From contig OY821740.1 of NCBI GenBank assembly GCA_963682055.1, positions 16,950,814-17,014,813 on the forward strand: DNA of 64,000 nucleotides, read 5' to 3'. The notes under the pieces are model-generated. The model was not told the origin of the DNA. It did not search any database and saw nothing but the letters and a program-made list of their open reading frames with translations. Position 1 is the stretch's first letter. Every line of letters starts with the position of its first letter. This stretch comes from Primula veris. Its lineage: Eukaryota > Streptophyta > Magnoliopsida > Ericales > Primulaceae. Of this stretch, positions 55,346-64,000 are shown in pieces. Both the position numbers and the translations under genes were made by a program.

Positions 55346-56519
55346 TCAAAACACAATTAATTTCTTTCGAATTACTTGGAGCTTGAGTTTTAAAATGTAA
55401 ATATAATGTTAAATTTTAAATGTATCAAGAGTCAACAAGGTATTTGTCTCCCTCGTCTTATAACATTAACGAGATGAAAACTTGCAGAAGTTACGATTAA
55501 GTGCTAGTCGGAATTTTTATGTATGCATTATCCTTCTAAGAGTATATTTTCTCATGATGGCCAAAATTTGTCCATCAATATGGCCTCATTGTTCGTTAAG
55601 TGTCAAATTAGCAGAAATTTGAATGGGGCGTAGTAAAGTGGTAAATCAATGGATTATGAACTAGAAACTTGCAGGATTAGCTATTAGTACTAGTCAGAAT
55701 CGAGAGAGAAAAGGACCAAGTGAGACATGATACTTTCCTATGTATGAATATCGAGTGACTCGATTTGGTTTATTTTGTAGGTGCTTGTCCACTTTTACTT
55801 TGAGTTCATTGATTAATCAATTTCAAAACCAAGTTTCTTGTTTTTCTGCCAATTAAGTTTTTAACTTTATGAACAATCTCTTGATCTAAATACTGATCAA
55901 ATAAGCCAGTCAAATATGTAAATTTCGATTCTGGTAGGAACAAAAAAATAATTGCAATGACATAGGCACATAGCAAAATTAGTATTAACATAGAGCAATG
56001 ACATAGGCACGTAGCAAATTGCAATTACAACCACTGACTGTTTGCATTGAAATGATTTATTGCTGTTTAAAACAGTCAACACAATATATAATAACGGGTC
56101 ATACAACCTGTTAATGGGCCAGCAACACATGTTAAGTCCACGTGTCGTGATTGTATCTGTGCAAGACAAACAACATCACGTATTCAATTTTACAAGAAAA
56201 TTAGTGAATAGAGTAACAGAATTTGCAGTATTGGTTCCGGTTGTAGTAGTACTGGAGTATAATTTTACAAGAAAAATGTACCTACACTTCACGCATTAAC
56301 CAGTATTGATTTACGAAAAAAGTTGAACTACGATTTTTTGTAACCTTTGAGTCGTAGTGACCGGGCCGGTCCCACTATACATGTATATATGTGAAACTTA
56401 GGGACACGGGCTGGAAAAGGTTACAAAATCTCATATCATCACATGGGCTGCAAATCTTTGTGATTTGGTATAGAATTGTATTTGCTCATATTTATCCCAT
56501 TCAATATAGTTAATGCTAA
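55346..56519. other. Intergenic, no gene seen
   Basis: AT-rich, short frames on both strands, no family match. A duplicated 'caatgacataggcacatagca' motif occurs near 55957 and 55996. Confidence 0.5.
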
Positions 56520-56810
56520 TAGGGTTGGGTTGGGTTGGGTTCGGTTTTTAGCAAAACCGAAATCGAAACCGAACATATTTTTCGGTTCGGTTTTTTTCGA
56601 TTTCGGTCTTTTTATTTTTTCGACCGAACCGACAGGTTTTTTTCAGTCCAGTTTTGGGGTTTTTTCGGTTTTTCGGTCTTTTTCGGGGGTATTTCGGTTT
56701 TTTTTTGGTTTCGGTTTTATTGAAAACCGAAACCGACCGAAATTTTTTTTGTTTTTCGGTTCGCTTATCGGTCCGGTTCGGTTTTTCCGGTTTTTCGGCC
56801 AGGGCTTAAA
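56520..56810. repeat. CGGTTT-rich segment related to hAT subterminal repeats
   Basis: Dense 'ttcggttt'/'aaccgaa' motifs, starting 'gggttgggttgggttcgg' and ending 'ggccagggctt'. It resembles the subterminal repeats of the 3193-4104 element, but its own termini and target duplication are not clear. It may be a truncated relative. Confidence 0.5.
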
Positions 56811-56872
56811 TACTACAATGCACCTTTTTTTTTAATGCACCAATGCATAATTATCATTCTGTTTGCTTACTA

Positions 56873-57182
56873 TTATACTAGTAATCATGCTCCACATGTT
56901 GTGTGTGTGACGCGCAATGCAATTAAAATATAAAAAATAAGTAACTTATGATACAAATATGTGGATAATACAAAAAAATATATTATAAGATGATAAGACT
57001 TAAAAAAAATGTTTAGTTATTAAAGAGTGATAAATAGTGTTATTAGTTATTACTTTTTATATTTTTTTATTTGAGTATGGTATTATTGTAATTAATAAAA
57101 AAGTATAGGGGCAGTTTTGAAAAAAATGACTAAATTGGGCAGAATCATTTGACGGCTTATTATAATAGAATGATATTGGTCA
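56873..57182. repeat. Dispersed repeat, copy 3 of 3
   Basis: The best preserved copy, starting near 'tagtaatcatgctccacatgttg' and ending 'ggcttattataatagaatgatattgg'. Diverged relative of 30838-31095 and 41688-41992. Confidence 0.6.
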
Positions 57183-57664
57183 AGTCTGTTCAATAACACC
57201 ACGAATCAAAATCAGTTTGGCATCCATTTTTGGTTATAAGAAGCTATTATGACGTAAAAGTATAAGATTTTTTAAAACCAAAGTATAGAGGACATATCAT
57301 TTTTTATCATAATTTAATTTCAGGAGTGGGAATACTACGAATCAAACAAAAACTACATTGATAAAAAGTCGTAACATTACACGAAAGCCACAATGTTACT
57401 CCAATCGCTATGACATGTATTATAAACCTTTCAAAGCAAATTATTCGTGAGTGACTCGATCAGTCGCCAGTTTTTATAAGTTTACTACTTGGTATATTAG
57501 TTGGGATTGGGGAGAAACTTTTGCTTATTTATCAGTTTCTTACTTAACCGTTGTATGTTCGTGATCCTATTGATCTTGTATACTCATGTGTCTTAGCTTA
57601 TGTGATCATATGTTTGTGATCGTATGTGATTCCATGTCAATGTGAATCTACCGATGTACATGAT

Positions 57665-58715
57665 ATCCTGCGGAGCACACATCAAAGGGCGATCCCTTGC
57701 AAACAAGGCAGTGACCCAAGGATATTGGTGGCCCTATATCAAGCGAGACGCCGATGCATACGTCCAACGTTGCGATAAGTGCCAACGATTCGCCAAGATA
57801 CCACGGCTCCCATCGTCTATGATGACCCCGGTATCGGCTCCATGGTCGTTCGCTCAATGGGCAATTGATTTAGTCGGTAAACTCCCAAAAGCACCTGGGA
57901 GTGTGGAATATCTGATCGTCGCGACGGATTATTTCACCAAATGGGTCGAAGCTAAACCCCTCCGAGAAATCAAAGCCAGCAACGTCAAACAATTCATTTG
58001 GGAATACATCATCACTAGGTTCGGTATACCGTATGCTATTGTCGCCGACAACGGAACCCAGTTCAAAGATGCCAATTTACAGCTGTGGTACGAGGAACTA
58101 GGTATCCGAAAATTCTATTCAACGCCGACATACCCACAGGGAAACGGGCAAGCCGAAGTGTCAAACCGAACAATATTAGACGGCATCAAAACCACCCTTG
58201 AACAAGCAAAGGGGAGGTGGCCCGAGCGGCTACTCAACGTTTTATGGTCGTGCCGAACTACACCAAAGACGGGCACCAAGGAAACCCCGTTTAGCTTAGC
58301 ATACGGTGTCGATGCCATCATACCGATAGAAATCGGGCTACCCATGCTCCGAACGATTTTAGTCGAGCAGGGAAACAATGAACAAAGAATGAGAGAAGAA
58401 CTAGACATGATAGACGAGAAACGAGAGATAGCAGCCCTTACCCTAGCCAAATACCAACAAGGCGTGAAGCAAACTTATGACAAGAGAGTAAGAGGACCCA
58501 AAGAATTCATGATAGGAGAAATGGTGCTGCGACGAGTGACGGTCTATACCCGCAACGAAATACATGGCAAACTAAGCCCTACCTGGGAAGGCCCATACGA
58601 AATCGTCAAGCAAACGAGTCCAGTCTCTTACAAAATCAAAAGCGTACTGTTCGCCAACAGCCGAGGGGAAAAGAATTCTTGGAATGTGGCTAACCTAAAG
58701 AAGTACTACGTATAG
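57665..58715 (+). CDS. Integrase domain of Tat element 2, intact but 5'-truncated
   Basis: The open frame from 57642 to TAG is element-derived from about 57665. It carries the end of the zinc-binding region (VQRCDKCQRF), the catalytic core with all three acidic residues ('QWAIDLVGKLP', 'IVADNGTQF', 'GNGQAEVSNR'), and the C-terminal domain ('KLSPTWEGPYEIV', ending NLKKYYV). In a complete element this is the end of the gag-pol polyprotein and inserts cDNA into chromosomes. Here it lacks protease, RT and RNase H, so it is a remnant without a promoter of its own. Confidence 0.9.
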
Positions 58716-58823
58716 GCAATCTTCCGAGTACAGGTGCCACCTTACCCCTCCTGCTTAATGGCATTATCTTTCGTCTTTTTGAATGAATAAAATATATTAT
58801 CATGCTGTCTAACGAGTGCAAAT

Positions 58824-59712
58824 GAAATTCCCCAAAATGGCGTGTTTTCGAAGGAACGCCTGGGAATACGATGAAATTCCCAACATGGCCGAAGTGCCTA
58901 GGAATACTATGAAATTCCCAAAATGGCGTGTTTTCGAAGGAACGCCTAGGAATACTATGAAATTCCCAACATGGCCGAAGAGCCTAGGAATACTATGAAA
59001 TTCCCAAAATGGCGTGTTTTCGAAGGAACGCCTAGGAATACTATGAAATTCCCAACATGGCCGAAGTGCCTAGGAATAATATGAAATTCCCAAAATGGCG
59101 TGTTTTTGAAGGAACGCCTAGGAATACTATGAAATTCCCAACATGGCCGAAGCGCCTAGGAATACTATGAAATTCCCAAAATGGCGTGTTTTCGAAGGAA
59201 CGCCTAGGAATACTATGAAATTCCCAACATGGCCGAAGAGCCTAGGAATACTATGAAATTCCCAAAATGGCGTGTTTTCGAAGGAACGCCTAGGAATACT
59301 ATGAAATTCCCTACATGGCCGAAGTGCCTAGGAATACTATGAAATTCCCAAAATGGCGTGTTTTCTAAGGAACGCCTAGGAATACTATGAAATTCCCAAA
59401 ATGGCGTGTTTTCGAAGGAACGCCTAGGAATACTATGAAATTCCCAACATGGCCGAAGAGCCTAGGAATACTATGAAATTCCCAAAATGGCGTGTTTTCG
59501 AAGGAACGCCTAGGAATACTATGAAATTCCCAACATGGCCGAAGCGCCTAGGAATACTATGAAATTCCCAAAATGGCGTGTTTTCGAAGGAACGCCTAGG
59601 AATACTATGAAATTCCCAACATGGCATGTTTTCAAAGGAACGCCTAGGAATCCTATGAAATTACAAACATGGCGTGTTTTCAAAGGAACGCCTAGGAATA
59701 CTATGAACTTCT
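58824..59712. repeat. Tandem array of 86-bp dimers in Tat element 2
   Basis: Alternating 38-bp and 48-bp monomers share a 30-bp start 'cctaggaatactatgaaatt' plus 'cccaaMatgg'. The 38-bp type ends 'ccgaagtg' and the 48-bp type ends 'cgtgttttcgaaggaacg'. About ten dimers. The order slips to consecutive 48-bp types near 59365-59420 and after 59600. The core matches the 46-bp array of element 1. Confidence 0.95.
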
Positions 59713-60041
59713 TATGCAGGTACCAGCTGGTCCGATGTTCAACGATTGAAGGCAGTACCAAAATTGGAGGAATAAATCAGGTCATATTAAGGCAGCGATA
59801 CAATACAAAATGGCGAACACAATGAAGGAAAATCAATCTAAACAATGAAATATCAACAAGAAGCATATCCAATACAGGAATAACGAAATAACAAATGAAT
59901 CAGCAAGGAAAAATCGATCCAATCAATCAAATAGCAATACGACAATGGAAAGGTACAAAACAGGAATAAAGAAATAATGCAAATAGTCCTCGCCCGCATT
60001 ACGGAGGCAACAAGAAGATCATCGACACTAAAGAAACTCAT
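59713..60041. other. Spacer between array and cargo gene H of Tat element 2
   Basis: A-rich on plus, no coding frame. Corresponds in position to 19455-19823 of element 1. Confidence 0.5.
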
Positions 60042-60700
60042 TTAAGAAGAGCTACTACAGGAGGAGCACGACGGTAATTGACCGAGCTCAATCTCTTCGT
60101 CATCCGTCGTCGTGTCCCCATCTGTCTCGTCACCATCAAAACGCTCCTCAGAAATGAGGGCATCAAAATTGGTCGTATGAGCTCTAACGCAAGTCAGCGT
60201 CTGAAGCCGCGCGTTGAACTCGGCTTCTTTAGCGAACTCGTGAGCAGCTGAGGCCGCTTTACGGCGATCATCATCGAAGGGGAGATTACGAGCTTCGATC
60301 ATAGCCGCGGAAGCATCATATCTGGTTCGGGACAAACGGAAATACTTCACCAACACGTTGGCTTTGGTTACCAACGACTTTAATTTGCCGAAGTATTTGT
60401 CCTTTGCACGCCAATATCGATCCAAACGACGCTCCTGAACCTCAACAACATGCTCGGCACGGCGAACGTATTCTCGAAAAGAGGCCGCCTGAGTTTTCAG
60501 CTTGGCCCGAAGTCGAGCACATTGGTCAATCAACTTGACATTTTTGCCCATCAAAACAATGTAAGGCCAGTTGGCAGGCACCTCACTAGCCGCACCAGAT
60601 GAGACCTCGTCCCGGGCAGCCCCAGTAGGTCCTAACCCCCGGCTAACTAGTCATGGAGAACCAGCCTGGTGCGACATAGTAGCGTGTGCCTATAAAAACA
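60042..60700 (-). pseudogene. Cargo gene H of Tat element 2
   Basis: The main frame 60581-60042 is intact and encodes the same protein as 18810-19454: 'RLDRYWRAKDKYFGKLKSL', a helical middle, an acidic 'DETDGDTTTDDEE' stretch and a 'SSCSSSS' end. Upstream in the same frame, after a candidate acceptor (tttttatag, near 60690), a TGA lies where element 1 has an open codon, just after 'HQAGSP'. The N-terminal part is therefore lost or translation starts at the internal ATG at 60581. The glutamine that became a stop in element 1 is kept here. Confidence 0.65.
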
Positions 60701-60858
60701 AAAAAAAAAATGGGGAAGAACGAGAAGAGATGAATATACAACCGCAAGAAACGAGAAGAGATGAATATACAACGGCAAGAAATGAAAAGACTAAAATCGA
60801 AAAAATGAATATTTCCATACGAGCTACAAATAAAACGACAAACCAAGCTACTCTATTA

Positions 60859-61452
60859 TTAATTTGATAACCCGTCAACAGACGCTGAGGTCTCAACGAC
60901 GTCAGCAAAATGAATATCTCGAAGATAAACAATTTGCGTCCCCAAACGCTCACGAACAACCACATCGACTCGGTTCAAGGCAGCCGTGGTCTCAGTTACC
61001 CCGGCCGTCGCATCAACTATGCGTTCTGCCCGGGCCACACCACTCATCCCTTTTACATGCTCCAGCACCTCTAAAGCGCGAACTCGGGCCCAATAAGCTT
61101 TGGCAAAGGATAGCAGCAGGCCCGCATCCTCGAAAACGGCCCCTAAGACCAAGTTCAAGCTCGTCACACGACCTCGGGCTTCATCACGAGAACGTCGTAG
61201 GGCACTGAGAAGTTCATTCGCTTTACCCTTATTAGCCGTATAATAGGCGGTCTTTTTGCTGAATTTCTCTCCTAAATCACGTAACCGAATCGACAAGTTT
61301 GAAATATGAACATTCAGACCCTTGATTTCATGACGAGCAGAAGTCAATTCCGCGGTAAGGGACGCCTTAGATCTTTCCAGATCATCTATAACGTCACCTA
61401 CACTACGACTAGGCGAGGTCCAGACCACCACGGCAAGAGGATTATTAGGTAC
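60859..61452 (-). CDS. Cargo gene G of Tat element 2 (possible extra exon of gene F)
   Basis: Open minus frame encoding 'VVVWTSPSRSVGDV', a coiled coil ('LTAELTSARHEIKGLNVHIS') and 'KKTAYYTANKGKANELLSAL' to a stop after 'VDGLSN'. It aligns along its length with 18108-18683. The ATG used in element 1 is GTG here. A candidate acceptor (CCAG at 61456-61453) gives a phase-0 exon start at 61452, which would join a possible donor in gene F (CAG then GTGGAA, 61680). The acceptor lacks a strong pyrimidine tract, so splicing is unproven. An upstream ATG at 61524 is the alternative start. Confidence 0.5.
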   Translation of the reverse strand, partial: VPNNPLAVVVWTSPSRSVGDVIDDLERSKASLTAELTSARHEIKGLNVHISNLSIRLRDLGEKFSKKTAYYTANKGKANELLSALRRSRDEARGRVTSLNLVLGAVFEDAGLLLSFAKAYWARVRALEVLEHVKGMSGVARAERIVDATAGVTETTAALNRVDVVVRERLGTQIVYLRDIHFADVVETSASVDGLSN

Positions 61453-61668
61453 CTGGCAATATTTTGTTTTCACATCCTTCAAACGATAACCCTCAAACAG
61501 GAAAATTAACCCGAGAAAGCCCAACAGAAAGAAAACGCAGCACCTATATTATCACTTCCCCAAAAGAATATATTTCTAGATACAAAAGAGACTCACAATT
61601 CGGATACCAAAAGACTACACAAAAACAAAACAAAAAATATATATATATATATACTGCCAGAAAAATGG

Positions 61669-63934
61669 TCAAGGTTCCACCTGAGGAGATGCCGGTGGGG
61701 GAGCAACAGTAGCATCAGGTCGAGGAGTGGACGGGGCCGACATAAAATGAGGACGGAGCGCTGTCGAAATTGTCTGCCCCGGCAGCCGGGGAAGCTCCTC
61801 TTCACGAAGATTCGCCCAGTCTAAGGGTTTCGGCGGTGCACCATGCGGACAGGGATACACCAACTCCGACCACGCCCGATCCGACAAAGGAACCTTCACG
61901 AAATTGAGCGCCCGCACATGAGCGCAATAGACGGAGAAATTAGCCATCATTGCTAACCTTGTCCGCTCTTCCGCGTGTGCCGTTCTCAGAGCGGCCACCT
62001 CAGCCTTTTCGGCTTCCACGTCCTCCGCCAGGAGCAAGTTCTCCTCCCCTAGTTGGTCGTACTTATCGACCATGCTCTCTTTTTCAGCCTTCAACTTATC
62101 GACATCCTCGGTCACGTGCAGAAATTCCACAGACAACTTGTCATAATTATCGCCCAAGGTTTTATTCTCGGCGACCAGTTTCTCTTTCTCGGCCTCGAAA
62201 GCCGCAAGCAGATCCTTTATCTTCTGATCGTTCTCCTCGACTATGGCCTTCTTTTCGGCCATCAGCTCCTCTTTCTCAGCCTCGAGCGCCTTCCACTGAT
62301 CCCTCAGAACAACGGAACCCAAGAAAGTCTGTCATCAAAAACAAAAATAGACATGCAACATCAGACACCAACCCAAAAAAGAACATCACGACCTAAAAAA
62401 AAATAAAAAAATACCCGGAGCGCATCACTGCCGGCTTGCTCAATTAGCGACGATAACGGACGAGCAGCACTTTCCTCGGCATCCTTGAAGACAATGGGCT
62501 TCAGAGCCGTATACCCCATCCTTAAAGCTTGGGGCTGCTCCAGCAATTTCCCCTTCCACCGACCAATGTAACGGGTCATCGCGACCCCGTCCACCAACAC
62601 CTCTTCATGTCGCTTGAGAACCTCATCCTCGACGCCCACCACTACATCCACGGCAGTCTCTTTGCCGACTTCCTCCATTTCCTCCCTCACATCCGTCTCC
62701 GAAGGACCGGTCTCAGGGGCCCTATACTCGATCACCTCCTCAGTACGGATGGGCGAGCAGATAGGCAGGACTATCGGGTCCTCGGTAGACATAGGCGAGG
62801 TAACAGGCAGCGTCATTATATCCTCGCCCATGTTCACCAAGAGGTTCATATTCCCGAATACGTCATCAATCGACCCCTGAAACACAATAATACCCATAGA
62901 CCGGGCAAGAGCAAGGGTAACCAATGAAGAAGTCAATAACTGAAACAAGATAACTAATGAAGCAAAGCACTAGAGAACAAAACGACAACAATCAAAAGAC
63001 AAGAAAATCAAAATACATATACACATACATCGCCCGGCGCAGAGGCATCCTCGGTGGTATCCCCTTGGGAAGCAGCAAACACCCCCTCGCCCGAGCCAAC
63101 GTTAGCAGCCTACTCAGTGACCGATGTATCGGTTCCCCTAGCCCTCTTCGTTGTTCCACCGACAGGGTCAGATGCACGACGCTTAGAACGAACGGGCTTT
63201 TTCCCAAGCCGAGCAGCACTTCGAGCCCGGACCACTTTCAAGAATTCCTCCTCGGGCTCTTTGGGGATCTCGGTTGCAGGATTCCCCTTGGTCACCGACC
63301 CCATAGGGTACCCGAGCAGCATGGGAGCAGTACGACTCGCAGGATCCGGCATCGGTCTAGGCCCCCACCATTTCCAAAGAGCTAACAGAGCCTCTACATT
63401 GGGAGCGCCGAGGTCTGGCATAGCGGGAGCATTGATAGCTGGTCCAGGAATCTGGTGTCCCGCACAACCCCATTCACCGGAAGCAATAACGATACCAAGA
63501 TTGTGCTCTTTGTTGGTATCCGGCAAACCGGTAACGAGCCGGCAAAAGGCACGCAGGGTCTTCAAATACGAGCTGCGACGCTCAAAGCTCAAACTATAGA
63601 CTCCGAAGACGTCCTTCAGTTCAATCGGTATTCCGGACAGCTCCGATAACCTTTGGATACCATTCAGAGTACGGTAACCATTTAGGGCCAGTTGGGCCGG
63701 AGCAATCTGGACGGCCTCAAAGAACGAGGCCACCCAGTTTGTAAAAAGAAGTCGAAGACCCCCAGTAAAGAATGCCGAAGAACGCACAACTACCTCGCCG
63801 GCAGGAACAAATCCCAACACCTCCTCGTCAGAAATAGGAAGCCGAATGTGTATGTCGGCGGGTATTCCGGCAAGCTCCTTAAAATCCGTTTCCACGAATG
63901 TGCCAACTTGGGCCAGACTTTGGGTCAGAATTTC
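61669..63934 (-). pseudogene. Cargo gene F of Tat element 2, one nonsense codon
   Basis: Minus exons 63934-63029, 62876-62415 and 62328-61669 match exons 2-4 of 15457-17880, with the same splice positions and phase 0 throughout. The tiny first exon would lie beyond the window edge. The main exon is 906 nt in both copies. A TAG at 63110-63112 interrupts it near its end, where element 1 reads an open glutamate codon context (TSVSEE). The frame is open again on both sides. The N-terminal domain ('FFTGGLRLLFTNWVASFFEA', 'QLALNGYRTLNG') and the exon-4 coiled coil are well kept. Confidence 0.75.
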
Positions 63935-64000
63935 CTATCCAAACATCATCAAAATTCCATCAATATACTAACCAAATACACAAACCAGAACCACATCAAC

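Larger units (their letters stand above)
57665..64000 (+). mobile_element. Tat element 2, 5'-truncated, running off the window
   Basis: Similarity to Tat element 1 starts abruptly near 57665, inside the region before integrase. No LTR, gag, protease or RT lies to the left. Order on plus: integrase, 38+48-bp tandem array, then genes H, G and F on the opposite strand, as in element 1. The right part (other cargo genes and LTR) would lie beyond 64000. The left end may mark a deletion or recombination breakpoint. Confidence 0.93.

Noticed and set aside
58816..59761. Frames on both strands across the 86-bp array
   Set aside because: Periodic translations of a tandem repeat; not genes.
60571..61208. 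Plus-strand frames over cargo genes G and H of Tat element 2
   Set aside because: Antisense shadows; the minus frames align with element 1 and these do not.

Overview
The window is nuclear DNA of a flowering plant, most likely a dicot. It has spliced plant genes (an ARA6/RABF1-type Rab GTPase with its usual exon layout and a plant RNase III-like gene), an AT-rich background, and dense LTR retrotransposons, MITEs and nested insertions. Nothing bacterial or organellar was seen, and the species cannot be named from the sequence.

Layout. 1-3192: AT-rich DNA without a recognisable gene. 3193-4104: non-autonomous hAT-like element. 4707-9312: degenerate Ty3/gypsy-like element on the minus strand (5-bp target duplication ATGGC), which holds a nested TRIM (5082-5649) and a nested solo LTR (6704-8106). 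10233-26791: a 16.6-kb Tat-lineage Ty3/gypsy element with a decayed gag-pol on the minus strand. 26990-27710: ~120-bp tandem repeats. 28317-30047: intact single-exon ARM-repeat gene. 33596-41482: non-autonomous LTR element with a decayed gag and no pol (target duplication ATTAC). 42300-43970: large foldback with a minisatellite and a tRNA-like Pol III box pair. 45282-48308 (minus): four-exon RNase III-like gene. 49540-49910: pseudogene of the mitochondrial ATP synthase delta'/epsilon subunit. 50934-54565: eight-exon RABF1/ARA6 gene. 57665-64000: a second Tat element on the plus strand, truncated inside pol at its left end and running out of the window.

The most interesting system is the cargo of the two Tat elements. 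Downstream of integrase each has a tandem-repeat array with a shared core, followed by a set of genes on the opposite strand to gag-pol. In the complete element this set is five short intronless coiled-coil genes, each with its own TATA box, then a four-exon gene whose product begins with the 'putative gypsy type transposon' domain and ends in a coiled coil, then two more coiled-coil ORFs. The second element keeps the last three in the same order. The splice sites and phases of the four-exon gene are the same in both, and its main exon is 906 nt in both despite clear sequence divergence.

Host genes: the ARM-repeat gene, the RNase III-like gene (with an in-frame 129-bp duplication in its C-terminal dsRNA-binding-like region) and RABF1 look intact. 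Each has repeats or mobile elements in its upstream region or introns. They are not an operon and show no functional link to one another.
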